Both the position numbers and the translations under genes were made by a program. From assembly GCA_902463875.1 (NCBI GenBank), contig CABQHR010000012.1, forward strand, positions 1 to 19,377: DNA of 19,377 nucleotides, written 5' to 3'. The number at the start of each line of letters is the position of its first letter. The stretch's first letter is position 1. The DNA is from an uncultured Collinsella sp. Its GTDB lineage: Bacteria > Actinomycetota > Coriobacteriia > Coriobacteriales > Coriobacteriaceae. Shown here piece by piece: positions 1 through 7,365 of the stretch. The notes under the pieces are model-generated. The model ran no database searches, was not told the origin of the DNA, and saw only the letters and a program-made list of their open reading frames with translations.

Positions 1-52
1 TACCTTTCCGTGCCGTGCGCATCTTGTCTAAAGAGGATGAAAGGAAGGCACA

Positions 53-883
53 ATGAGCGACGAAGAGCTCAAAAAGGTTGCCAACGAGGTAAGGAAGGGC
101 ATCGTCACCGGCGTGCACGCTGCCAAGTCCGGCCATCCGGGCGGTTCGCTCGGCGCTGCCGACATCATGACCTATCTGTACTTTGAGGAAATGAACGTCG
201 ACCCGGCCCATCCCCGCAAGGCCGACCGCGATCGCTTTGTGCTTTCCAAGGGCCACTGTGCACCTGGTCTGTACGCTGTGCTCGCCGAGCGCGGGTTCTT
301 CCCCAAGGAGGATCTTGAGACGCTGCGCCACATCGGCAGCCACCTGCAGGGTCATCCCAACATGAACGACACTCCGGGCGTTGACATGTCCACCGGTTCG
401 CTCGGCCAGGGCATCTCCGCCGCCGTGGGCATGGCCGTTGCCGCCAAGCACTGGGGCGATACTTATCGCACGTACGCCCTGCTGGGCGACGGCGAGAGCG
501 AGGAGGGCCAGGTCTGGGAGGCCGCCATGTTTGCCGGCAACCAGCAGCTCGACAACCTCTGTGTGATCGTCGACCACAACGGCCTGCAGATCGACGGTCC
601 CGTCGAGGAGGTCAACGACCCCATGCCGCTCGCCGACAAGTTCCGCGCCTTTAAGTTCCACGTGGTGGAGCTTGCCGACGGCAACGATTTCGATCAGATC
701 CGCGCCGCCTTTGCCGAGGCTCGCGCTACCAAGGGCCGGCCGACCGCCATTATCGCCGAGACCCTGAAGGGCAAGGGCGTGTCCTTTATGGAGAACCAGG
801 TTGGTTGGCACGGCAAGGCCCCCAATGATGAACAGTTTGAGCAGGCCATGGCAGAGCTCACGGCCGCCGGAGAGGAGCTCTAG
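53..883 (+). CDS. Transketolase, N-terminal (TPP-binding) subunit
   Basis: This 276-residue protein is the thiamine-diphosphate (PP) domain half of a split transketolase, which moves two-carbon ketol units between sugar phosphates in the non-oxidative pentose phosphate pathway in the cytosol. Visible landmarks are SGHPGGS with His28, LSKGHCAPGLY with His68, and the TPP/Mg motif GDG at 145-147 followed 28 residues later by Asn176. The length fits the family of N-terminal subunits (about 270-280 aa) rather than fused transketolase (about 660 aa). The ATG at 53 is chosen because an AAGGAAGG-type ribosome binding site precedes it. The second subunit begins one base after the stop codon, so the two are translated as a pair. 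The upstream promoter lies outside the window or within the first 52 bases, where I see none. Confidence 0.95.
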   Translation: MSDEELKKVANEVRKGIVTGVHAAKSGHPGGSLGAADIMTYLYFEEMNVDPAHPRKADRDRFVLSKGHCAPGLYAVLAERGFFPKEDLETLRHIGSHLQGHPNMNDTPGVDMSTGSLGQGISAAVGMAVAAKHWGDTYRTYALLGDGESEEGQVWEAAMFAGNQQLDNLCVIVDHNGLQIDGPVEEVNDPMPLADKFRAFKFHVVELADGNDFDQIRAAFAEARATKGRPTAIIAETLKGKGVSFMENQVGWHGKAPNDEQFEQAMAELTAAGEEL

Positions 884-884
884 G

Positions 885-1826
885 ATGGCAGACGTCAAGA
901 AAATCGCCACGCGCGTAAGCTACGGCGAGGCCCTCGTCGAGCTCGCCAACGAGCACGATGACTTTGTGGTCCTCGACGCCGACCTGGCCGCCGCCACGCA
1001 GACCGGCAAGTTTAAGGCGGCCTGCCCCGACCGCTTCTTCGATGTGGGCATTGCCGAGAGCAACCTGATGGGTGTTGCCGCCGGTATCGCAACCACCGGT
1101 CGCGTTGCCTTTGCGAGCACCTTTGCCATGTTCGCCGCTGGTCGCGCCTTTGAGCAGGTCCGCAACTCCATCGGCTACCCGCACCTCAACGTCAAGATCG
1201 GCGCCACGCACGCCGGTATTTCGGTGGGCGAGGACGGCGCCACACATCAGTGCTGCGAGGATATCGCCCTCATGCGCGTCATCCCCGGCATGACTGTGAT
1301 CGTTCCCGCCGACGACGTCGAGGCCCGCGCCGTGACGCGCGCCGCTTACGAGTGCGATGGCCCCGTCTACATGCGCTTTGCCCGCTTGGCCTCGCCGGTT
1401 ATCAACGACCCCGAGACCTACAAGTTCGAGGTGGGTAAGGGCATCGTCATGCGCGAGGGTGCCGACGTGACCATCATCGCCTGCGGCCTGATGGTCGGCG
1501 AGGCCCTCGAGGCCGCCGAGCAGCTCGCTGCCGAGGGCATCGATGCCGAGGTCATCAACATGCACACCATCAAGCCCATCGATGCCGACCTGATCGTCAA
1601 GAGCGCCACCAAGACCGGCCACGTCGTGACCGTCGAGGAACACTCCGTGATCGGCGGCCTGGGCAGCGCCGTCGCTGATGTCCTGTGCGAGCAGTGCCCG
1701 ACGCCACTCAAGAAGATCGGCGTCAACGACACCTTCGGCGAGTCCGGCCCGGGCGCCGAGCTCCTGCACAAGTATGGCCTGGACGCCGCCAACATCGTGG
1801 CAACCACCAAGGAGTTCTTGGCATAA
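885..1826 (+). CDS. Transketolase, C-terminal subunit
   Basis: This 313-residue protein carries the pyrimidine-binding and C-terminal domains of split transketolase and forms the active site with the preceding subunit. Glu58 in GIAESN is in the position of the catalytic glutamate that activates TPP, and EDGATHQ at 116-122 is the usual Pyr-domain loop. Near the C-terminus, GESGPGAELL resembles the end of 1-deoxyxylulose-5-phosphate synthase/transketolase relatives. An upstream in-frame ATG at 801 exists, but it lies inside the first gene. The ATG at 885 is preferred because it has a GAGGAGCT ribosome binding site and gives the normal family N-terminus (MADVKKIATR). The gene is followed by an intrinsic terminator, closing a two-gene operon. 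DXP synthase is excluded by the split organisation and size. Confidence 0.95.
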   Translation: MADVKKIATRVSYGEALVELANEHDDFVVLDADLAAATQTGKFKAACPDRFFDVGIAESNLMGVAAGIATTGRVAFASTFAMFAAGRAFEQVRNSIGYPHLNVKIGATHAGISVGEDGATHQCCEDIALMRVIPGMTVIVPADDVEARAVTRAAYECDGPVYMRFARLASPVINDPETYKFEVGKGIVMREGADVTIIACGLMVGEALEAAEQLAAEGIDAEVINMHTIKPIDADLIVKSATKTGHVVTVEEHSVIGGLGSAVADVLCEQCPTPLKKIGVNDTFGESGPGAELLHKYGLDAANIVATTKEFLA

Positions 1827-1880
1827 GGCGGTCTGCTTTGGCCTTAACTTGAGAGCCGCTTTTCGCATTGGGTAACGAAT

Positions 1881-1925
1881 AAGCCGGGGCGCCTTCCATG
1901 TGGAGGGCACCCCGGCTTTGTGTTT
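1881..1925 (+). terminator. Intrinsic terminator of the transketolase operon
   Basis: The arms AAGCCGGGG (1881-1889) and CCCCGGCTT (1910-1918), extended inwards by GCC/GGC, form a strong hairpin followed by TTTGTGTTT on the plus strand. It lies 54 bases after the transketolase stop codon. Confidence 0.8.
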
Positions 1926-2139
1926 GAAGGCGGCGGGGAAAGAAGTTAGAGAGGTTTTACGGTCGGGCCAGGGCGCAGTTGCGCAACGTTCAGCCCTAAA
2001 CCCTAACAGCCAGAGGCGAATCGGAGAGGATTTCGCCCTGACATACGTGAGTTTCCGCAGGTCAGAAAGAGGGAGTAAATTTCGGGGCTGGCACCCGCAG
2101 GCCAGGGCGTTGCGAGCTAAATCGGCGGCGCGATAACAA
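1926..2139. other. Non-coding gap at the left edge of the accessory stretch
   Basis: I find no convincing gene here. An open frame at 1900-2136 begins inside the transketolase terminator and has low-complexity, arginine-rich content without family features, so I treat it as chance. A weak inverted repeat (GGCGAA at 2013 region with TTCGCC about 15 bases on) is the only structure seen. The stretch separates the core transketolase genes from the minus-strand sigma/ABC operon. Confidence 0.5.
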
Positions 2140-2164
2140 GAAGGCGGGATTAACTCCCGCCTTC
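2140..2164 (-). terminator. Hairpin terminator downstream of the ABC permease
   Basis: A perfect 10-base-pair stem (GAAGGCGGGA at 2140-2149 with TCCCGCCTTC at 2155-2164) encloses a five-base loop. Read on the minus strand it is followed by TTGTTATC, a weak T-tract. It lies about 90 bases past the stop of the minus-strand permease, so it most likely ends that operon. Confidence 0.6.
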
Positions 2165-2254
2165 AGACAATCCATCTTCGCCCAGATGGTACGCAATCAC
2201 TCGAAGGTTCGCCGATTCATGCATTCTTGGCGGCAACGGCTCTGCTTGACATCA

Positions 2255-3508
2255 TCAGGCAACCTGATGGCGTTTGAACGTCCTTATCGCGAGAACAATG
2301 CCCGCCGCGAAAAGCAGAAGGTAGAAAGCAGCGAGGAACACGGGGAGCTCGACCACGACAGGGCCTATGGCGTACGAGACCATGTCGAAGAGGTTCAAGG
2401 GGTTCAGTGCGTCGTAGGGGAACAGGTAGATGATGTGGTTCGCGATGCTGCTCGTCATCGTCGGCACGAAGATCGGAATCAAGATGAGAGCAACGCCGAC
2501 TGCGAGGATTCCCATGGGGCTGTCTACCTTGGCCGACAGCGCAAGCACTATCCCAAGGAGGGCGAGGGTTGCGAGATGCCCGACGAGGCAGCATATGAGG
2601 GCGGCGGCTGACAGGCTTATGCCGTAGGTGCATGTGATGTTGCAGATCTGGATGGGTAGACCTGCGCCGTCGGCTCCGTAGAAGACGAGCGGTATTGCCA
2701 GGAAGACGAGTGTGAAGACCCAGTATATGGCGCTTGCCGCGATCACAGAGGCTGCCGCCTTCGCGCGCCCGAGCCTTGATTTGCCGAACTTGGTGGACAG
2801 CAGGATGGCGTCGGTTTTGGCCCGGTACTCCCCGTTGAACACCGATGCGCACGTTATCACGACTGCGAGCATCGCGAATATGAGGAACTGGGCGAGGTTG
2901 AGGAACTCCGCCCACCCTCCTGCGTATCCGTACTCGATGGGCGTGTGCACACCTTGCGCCTTCTCGCTCCAGAACGCCCTCTCCTCGTCGTTGTACGAGA
3001 GGGCCCCGTTCGCGTGGAGCTCGGAGACTATCTTCGAGCGGACTTGTCCGTAGAGGTCGACGGTGCCAGTCGTGTCGATAGTGGCTACCGCGGACACGGG
3101 CATCTGGTTGTCTTGCATCCAAGGGCTTGTCAGCAGCGCCATAAGGGAGCCGTTCTTCGCTCTGAACTCCCAGTACTCGTCCGCCTTTTCCCCGTAGGGC
3201 TTTCTGTCCATTCTGTACTCTTCCTTGACCTCGCCGTCCGGACCGACGAACTCCTTGAACTCGCGGAGCGCCTCGGTGGCCTTCTTGTCGGTGATGGGGC
3301 CTGCGAGCGCTTCCGCGTTTGCCTTTATCTGGGCGATGGCGGCAGTGCCCTCGAATTCGGTGCCCATCTCCTTGGGTTCGAGGGCGTACTGGGACGTTAC
3401 GTAGAAGAAGGCTATGACCGCGACCAACACCAGGACGGCTGCTATAGAGACCTGCGAGACGCGCCTTGAGAGCATCTTCTTGAGCTCGTATCTGATGAGG
3501 CTACCCAC
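2255..3508 (-). CDS. ABC-2-type transporter permease
   Basis: This 417-residue integral membrane protein is the permease of an ABC exporter whose ATPase is encoded just upstream. One transmembrane helix lies at about residues 19-40, then a polar extracytoplasmic domain of roughly 160 residues, then about five hydrophobic segments up to a short basic C-terminus (RTFKRHQVA). This topology is common among ABC-2 permeases in peptide/antibiotic resistance and stress modules. A longer open frame starts at 3643, but I choose the GTG at 3508 because a GGAAAGGAG ribosome binding site precedes it, the product starts with the typical GSLIRYELKKM, and it overlaps the ATPase stop by 8 bases, indicating translational coupling. 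The transported substrate cannot be read from the sequence. A hairpin terminator follows. Confidence 0.85.
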   Translation of the reverse strand: MGSLIRYELKKMLSRRVSQVSIAAVLVLVAVIAFFYVTSQYALEPKEMGTEFEGTAAIAQIKANAEALAGPITDKKATEALREFKEFVGPDGEVKEEYRMDRKPYGEKADEYWEFRAKNGSLMALLTSPWMQDNQMPVSAVATIDTTGTVDLYGQVRSKIVSELHANGALSYNDEERAFWSEKAQGVHTPIEYGYAGGWAEFLNLAQFLIFAMLAVVITCASVFNGEYRAKTDAILLSTKFGKSRLGRAKAAASVIAASAIYWVFTLVFLAIPLVFYGADGAGLPIQICNITCTYGISLSAAALICCLVGHLATLALLGIVLALSAKVDSPMGILAVGVALILIPIFVPTMTSSIANHIIYLFPYDALNPLNLFDMVSYAIGPVVVELPVFLAAFYLLLFAAGIVLAIRTFKRHQVA

Positions 3509-4448
3509 GGTGCGCTCCTTTCCTGCGTGCGATTGCGTCCTGCCCCACTTCCGCTTTCGTTTGCGAAACCGGCAGGCACCCGGACTGCTCTTGGAAGAGG
3601 TAGAGGTAGACGTCCTCCAGCGTCGGCTCCACGGCGCGCGCACTCGGATGCGGACGCTGCTGCGCCACCACGCGAACGATGGCAGAGCCGTCCTGGGCGT
3701 AGTGGATGTTGCCCACCGTGAGCGATGCCGACATGGCGTCTGCCTCCCTCGGGGCGACAGCGCACTCCCAGACGCATCCCCTGATGTCCCCCGTGATCTC
3801 TTCGACCGTGCCCGTCGTGATGATGCCGCCAGCGCGCATCACGAGAATCTCGTCGGCGATGTACTCCACGTCCGAGACGATGTGCGTGGAGAGGATGACG
3901 ATCTTGTCTTGGGCGAGAGGGGATATGAGGTTGCGGAAGCGGACGCGCTCCTTGGGGTCGAGCCCCGCGGTGGGCTCGTCGAGCACGAGGACGGACGGGT
4001 CGTTGAGCACCGCCTGGGCGATGCCGAGCCGCTGCTTCATGCCGCCGGAGAAGGTCTTGACCTTCCGCTTTGCGGCCTCTGCGAGGCCGACAACGCCCAA
4101 GAGTTCGCGCGTGCGCACTTTCGCCTGCTGCGCGGTGAGCCCCTTGAGCGATGCCAGGTACATCATGAAGTCGCAAGCCGTGAAATCCGGGTAGTAGCCG
4201 AAGTCCTGGGGCAGGTACCCGAGGCGCGCCCGATAGCCGTCGCCAAGCTGGTCTATGGGGGTGCCCCCGAACAGCACGCTTCCCGATGTCGGCCTCATGA
4301 CGTCGCATATCATGCGCATGAGCGTGGTCTTGCCCGCGCCGTTGGCCCCGAGTAGGCCGTAGACGCCGGGCGTGAAGCTGAAGCTCACGCGATCGACAGC
4401 GATATGGCTGCCGAACTGCTTGGTGAGCCTGTCGAGCCTGAGTTCCAT
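3501..4448 (-). CDS. ABC transporter ATP-binding protein
   Basis: This 315-residue cytosolic ATPase powers the exporter formed with the following permease. Walker A is GANGAGKTT (34-42), the Q-loop glutamine is Gln81, the signature is SGGMKQR (134-140), Walker B is VLVLDEP (153-159) and the H-loop is His189. After the nucleotide-binding domain comes a C-terminal region of about 90 residues (220-315) like that of drug/lantibiotic-type ABC-2 ATPases. The ATG at 4448 has an AAGGAA ribosome binding site. The gene lies 48 bases after the six-helix membrane protein and overlaps the permease by 8 bases. The substrate is unknown; the partnership with a sigma factor suggests a cell-envelope or antimicrobial response. 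Confidence 0.92.
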   Translation of the reverse strand: MELRLDRLTKQFGSHIAVDRVSFSFTPGVYGLLGANGAGKTTLMRMICDVMRPTSGSVLFGGTPIDQLGDGYRARLGYLPQDFGYYPDFTACDFMMYLASLKGLTAQQAKVRTRELLGVVGLAEAAKRKVKTFSGGMKQRLGIAQAVLNDPSVLVLDEPTAGLDPKERVRFRNLISPLAQDKIVILSTHIVSDVEYIADEILVMRAGGIITTGTVEEITGDIRGCVWECAVAPREADAMSASLTVGNIHYAQDGSAIVRVVAQQRPHPSARAVEPTLEDVYLYLFQEQSGCLPVSQTKAEVGQDAIARRKGAHRG

Positions 4449-4496
4449 GTTCGTTCCTTGTCCTTCGTTCGATGTTGCAGATAAGCAGGAGGAGAG

Positions 4497-5282
4497 CTAG
4501 AGCGCCGCCTTTGACAGGTGTGGCGAGAGGCCGCCCGAGACGCAGCGCATGAGCCTTGACGCCTCCAGGGCGGCGAGCGCCATGGAGGCCATGAGCGCCG
4601 CGACCCATACGGCGAGAGACGCACCCTCGTACCAGAGGGGGAACGTCGCGCTCAGCAGCCAGAGCGCCGCGAGTACGGACATCGCGGGAGCGACGCTGGC
4701 GACGAGCGAGTTGCCCGGCAGACGGCGCGCCGCATAGAAGCAGGTGGCACACGAGCAGAAGAACGGCGTGCATGCGTACAGCAGTACGCGAAGCGCGTCG
4801 ATCCCCGCGAGCGTTGGCACTGCCGCAACGGCGAGCGTAATCCAAAGCACGTCGGCCAGGCCGAAAAGCAAAAGCCTGCTCGCCAGCACTTGCACGCAGC
4901 TGAACCGGCATGAGTACTCCATCTCGCAGACGCGGGTCTCGAAGCTCTTGAATACCGATGGTGCCGCTATGGCAACCGAGAGGGCCGATGCCGCCATGAC
5001 GACGATGGGGCTTCCCGAGTGCGGGCCGATCTCACCGACGAGAACGAGCATGCATGCCAGAAGCGCGATCTGGAGCATCCATGCCCAGGGACGCACGAAC
5101 CGAACCTGGCTCGCGACGAACCGCCAGAGCGGGATGTAACCCGCCTCCCTCGCGCCTCCGCAGGCGCGAGCCGCCTCTGCTTCCACGAGCAGCAAGGTGC
5201 GCTTGCGCGCCGAAGCGTCGGGGGATGCCGCGTCAGCGGCGTAGTAGCTCCTCAGCGCATCCTTTAGCTTCGAGTCATTCAT
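4497..5282 (-). CDS. Six-helix membrane protein of the sigma/ABC operon, unknown function
   Basis: I do not recognise a named family. The 261-residue protein starts with a charged cytosolic segment of about 60 residues (MNDSKLKDALRSYYAADAAS), followed by about six hydrophobic segments, at roughly 66-86, 92-112, 131-160, 168-188, 195-220 and 224-245. Its ATG overlaps the stop of the sigma factor gene by 8 bases (ATGAATGA), so the two are translationally coupled. By position it could act as a membrane-bound anti-sigma factor with its N-terminal tail holding the sigma factor, or as an accessory subunit of the ABC exporter. Neither is proven, and I see no zinc-finger anti-sigma HxxxCxxC motif. 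Its Cys-rich helix (CTPFFCSCATCFYA) is unusual. Confidence 0.7.
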   Translation of the reverse strand: MNDSKLKDALRSYYAADAASPDASARKRTLLLVEAEAARACGGAREAGYIPLWRFVASQVRFVRPWAWMLQIALLACMLVLVGEIGPHSGSPIVVMAASALSVAIAAPSVFKSFETRVCEMEYSCRFSCVQVLASRLLLFGLADVLWITLAVAAVPTLAGIDALRVLLYACTPFFCSCATCFYAARRLPGNSLVASVAPAMSVLAALWLLSATFPLWYEGASLAVWVAALMASMALAALEASRLMRCVSGGLSPHLSKAAL

Positions 5283-5811
5283 GGCCTTCTCCCATCAGTT
5301 CCTTGAGCCTGCCGAGCGCGCGCCGCTCGATTCGATAGAGGGCGAACCTCGACTTCCCCGTCACGGCGGAGATGTCGGACATAGGCAGGTCCTGGCCGTA
5401 GCGCAGCTCGATGACCTCGCGCTCCTCTTCCGTAAGGCGGGCAAGGGCATCTGCCATGATCAGCCGTCCGTCCATGTCCACATGCCGCGCGTCAGGAATT
5501 GCCGGCGCATCGTCCTCGTCCAAGGTGCCAACCGGTTTTTGGCCTCGGTAGAAGTCGGCACAGACGTTGCGCGCGCAGGTGTAGAGATACGCGAGGGGCT
5601 TTCCATGCTCGGCGTATAGCGCATCGCTCCGCACGAGTCGAAGGAACACCTCCTGAGTCACGTCTCGGGCATCCTCTTTCGAGGGGAGCCTTCGCGCGCA
5701 GTAGCGGTATACCTCGTCGTAGTGCTCCTCTGCGAAGCGCCCCACCAAAGAGTCGTTTTCGCGGCCTGGCGCGTCCGTCCTGCCGTTGCTGCCGTATGGA
5801 AAGCCTTGCAT
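5275..5811 (-). CDS. ECF-like RNA polymerase sigma factor
   Basis: This 178-residue protein has the two domains of a group 4 (ECF) sigma-70 factor. Sigma2 is at about residues 24-90, with YRYCARRLPSKEDARDVTQE and the region 2.4-like LAYLYTCARNVCADFYR. Sigma4 is at about 120-172, with LTEEEREVIELRYGQDLPMSDISAVTG followed by the recognition helix. It would direct RNA polymerase to a small regulon, probably including its own operon. The start at 5811 has an excellent AGGAGGTGA ribosome binding site. It leads the operon sigma - membrane protein - ABC ATPase - permease, with 8-base overlaps at two of the three junctions. I could not find a clear ECF promoter upstream. A GGAAC-like -35 is not obvious in 5812-5900. 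Confidence 0.9.
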   Translation of the reverse strand: MQGFPYGSNGRTDAPGRENDSLVGRFAEEHYDEVYRYCARRLPSKEDARDVTQEVFLRLVRSDALYAEHGKPLAYLYTCARNVCADFYRGQKPVGTLDEDDAPAIPDARHVDMDGRLIMADALARLTEEEREVIELRYGQDLPMSDISAVTGKSRFALYRIERRALGRLKELMGEGHE

Positions 5812-5990
5812 TCTCTTCCCTCACCTCCTATAGGGCATAACGTGGTTTGGCGCCGGGATGTGCGCGGAATTTTGAAATTTACGTCCCATGCAATGGGGGA
5901 AACCGCAGTCAGCGATGCTCGGTGAGTGGCGGATATGCGAGGGTGTGGCAGGCGGAAAGGGAGCTTATTCGCTTTCCCAAACCGCTCTGG

Positions 5991-6179
5991 TCATTTGAAC
6001 GAGACGCGCCGGAGACCGTAACCGTCCCGAGTCATCTTCCCCGACTTGAGGTTCTCCTGTGCGTCCTGCCATGCCTTGATGGCAGCGTCAAGCTTCTGGG
6101 CTCCCTTTGCCTTCGGGTCGATGCGCAGAGCGCCAGACGGGCTTATCGAGGAAATCGGCCTGCTATACGTCGGCGTCAC
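5991..6179 (-). pseudogene. Possible remnant of a minus-strand protein, unidentified
   Basis: The minus strand here encodes up to 62 residues. The stretch from about residue 22 on (PKAKGAQKLDAAIKAWQDAQ, then ENLKSGKMTRDGYGL) looks like real protein: an alanine/lysine-rich amphipathic helix followed by a turn, unlike the arginine-rich shadow frames around it. No start context or ribosome binding site supports expression, and the upstream half (MTPTYSRPISS) overlaps, in antisense, the helicase remnant on the plus strand. I read it as the decayed C-terminal end of a lost gene, possibly from a mobile element, but I cannot name the family. Confidence 0.3.
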
Positions 6180-6324
6180 GCGCGCTCGAAAGACGGTATA
6201 TGCCTCCGCCTCGATGCAGCGCAGGACAAAATCGGGGGACTATCAGGCCACCTGTCCCTCTTGTCTAATATCTATTCCGAGTATTGCACCTGTGGGCTGG
6301 GCGGTGATGGATGCGGAGAGCTGA
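6136..6324 (+). pseudogene. Remnant of a UvrD/PcrA-type helicase C-terminus
   Basis: The plus-strand frame reads GLIEEIGLLYVGVTRARKTV, which matches superfamily 1 helicase motif VI (EERRLLYVGVTRAR in UvrD/PcrA/Rep). About 25 residues later comes CPSCLISIP, in the place where such helicases have PSRFLxEIP. The frame ends at a TGA at 6322. Nothing upstream of about 6136 in any frame continues the helicase, so only a piece of roughly 60 codons survives and it is not a functional gene. It lies between the sigma/ABC operon and the abi gene and marks a deletion or insertion scar. An accidental motif VI match is possible but unlikely given the following PSxxxxIP. Confidence 0.55.
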
Positions 6325-6349
6325 CTTCTGGTGCTACGAGACGTGTCCG

Positions 6350-7279
6350 CTATGGCCGTGAGAGCCGGTCAGCCGTCTTGTCCATGACCTCGCTGAGCAT
6401 GGCCAGGCCGTTCTTCAGCTCGCCCTGCTTGGAGAAGTAGTCCCTGTGCGCCATGAATCGTCTGCGCAGGGCTCGGAGCTGCCCGGCGGCGTCCCCTCTT
6501 GCGTTCTCGCTCTTGGCTATGTGCATGTAGCAGAGGGCGAGGGCGGTGAAGTCGTGGACGATGGGCGCTCTCTTAGTGAGTGACACGAGCTCGCGGTCGA
6601 TCCCCAGCTCCTCGACCGCCATGTGTCCAGGGTCTCCGTACTTCTCGATGAGCCCGCGGGTGTATGAGGACCCTCCCAGCCCGGCGAGACTCCTCTCGGT
6701 GTGCTCGGGGTCTATCCCGTCGAGCGAATCCGATGCAAGGTGCAGAATGGAGGCTAGAGCGGAGATGACGGTCTCGGCGTCCTAGGCGGCCAGGTCTCCG
6801 GACAGGCCCATGACCGTCGGGGCTTTCGACCGAACAGAGTCGAGATCGACCCTCTTCTCGAGTACCCTGACCTTTCTCTCGCGCTCGGAATTGAAGAAGG
6901 ACGCCATGAGCTCGTAGGGATCGTCTCCCTCGTCCATGATCATCTTGTTGAGCTCGACCTCCATGTAGTGCTCGATGTCGAGTGTGAGGGAGAGGACTGT
7001 CTCGCGAAGGTGGTGGTCGAGCCTCGTGAGCTCGGCGAGGTGGGCGAAGTCGAGGTTGATGTAGGAGCCGAAGTGCTCCGAGTCGGGGTTGGTGTAGCGG
7101 GAGAAGCACTTCGCGAACGCCTTCACCTTGAAGAAGAAGTTGCTCTCTCGCAGGAACCGCTCGGCCTCCCGCTCGTCTGTCAGCTCGAAGCGGACCCCTC
7201 GGTCCTTGAGGTGGCGGACTTGCTGGGCGGCGCCGATGAGTGGCCGTTCCCTTGTTGTGGCGGTGCCGGAATCTCCCAT
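6350..7279 (-). pseudogene. Abi_2/AbiF-like HEPN abortive-infection protein, interrupted by an in-frame amber codon
   Basis: Read through one TAG (6784-6782), this frame encodes about 309 residues with the shape of the Abi_2 (AbiD/AbiF) family, HEPN-fold RNases or toxins linked to phage abortive infection. The N-terminal half has RPLIGAAQQVRHLKDRGVRF and an FFFKVKAFAKCF segment, then a helical block (LTRLDHHLRETVLSLTLDIE). After the stop codon the same frame continues as coherent protein to 6350, without frameshift. The HEPN-type catalytic motif R-x4-H is RAPIVH, Arg237 to His242, downstream of the stop. The 165-residue product that would be made therefore lacks the presumed active site. A TGGAG ribosome binding site precedes the ATG at 7279. 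Suppression, sequencing error or strain-specific inactivation are all possible; the rest of the frame is intact, so the loss looks recent. Confidence 0.8.
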
Positions 7280-7284
7280 ATCGG

Positions 7285-7334
7285 CTCCAAAAGATAAGAA
7301 AAATGCGGCTGAAGGTACAGGTACCCGCAGCCGC
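7285..7334 (-). terminator. Intrinsic terminator between the abi promoter and the abi gene
   Basis: Stem GCGGCTG/CAGCCGC with an inner GGTA/TACC extension, followed on the minus strand by ATTTTTCTTATCTTTT. It lies only a few bases upstream of the abi Shine-Dalgarno, so most transcripts from the upstream -10 element should stop before the gene and only read-through would express it. Confidence 0.7.
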
Positions 7335-7335
7335 T

Positions 7336-7353
7336 AAAAGCCCTAGGGCTTTT
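7336..7353. repeat. Perfect 18-base palindrome in the abi leader
   Basis: AAAAGCCCTAGGGCTTTT is identical to its own reverse complement. In RNA it can form a seven-base-pair stem with a CTAG loop, or pair between two RNA molecules through the self-complementary loop. It lies between the abi -10 element and the terminator hairpin. Confidence 0.85.
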
Positions 7354-7365
7354 CACAATGACTGA

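Larger units (their letters stand above)
7285..7360 (-). ncRNA. Structured leader RNA in front of the abi gene (AbiF-RNA-like)
   Basis: On the minus strand a -10 element is followed by the perfect palindrome AAAAGCCCTAGGGCTTTT (7353-7336) and then a hairpin with arms GCGGCTG/CAGCCGC (7334-7328 and 7311-7305), an inner GGTA/TACC stem, and a tail ATTTTTCTTATCTTTT. A transcript starting near 7360 would thus be a short RNA of about 70 bases with two stems that ends just before the abi ribosome binding site. The order promoter - small structured RNA - terminator - HEPN gene is that of RNA-antitoxin systems, and conserved ncRNAs upstream of AbiF-type genes have been reported. The identity with that RNA class is my inference; the structures themselves are visible. 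Confidence 0.6.

Noticed and set aside
858..1910. Long minus-strand open frame of 350 codons opposite transketolase
   Set aside because: It is antisense to a clearly coding gene and rich in Gly, Asp, His and Val as expected from reversed GC-rich codons; it shows no family motif.
1900..2136. Small plus-strand frame after transketolase
   Set aside because: It starts inside the transketolase terminator, has no ribosome binding site and no recognisable content.
3442..4911. Minus-strand open frame of 489 codons over the ABC ATPase
   Set aside because: A second frame on the same strand as the true ATPase; Arg/His/Ala-rich, and the ATPase frame carries all the motifs.
6573..7109. Open frame of 178 codons crossing the amber codon of the abi gene, as evidence for a frameshift instead of a stop
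   Set aside because: Its sequence is arginine/proline/histidine-rich and has no Abi features, while the original frame resumes coherent protein right after the TAG, so a nonsense change explains the data better.
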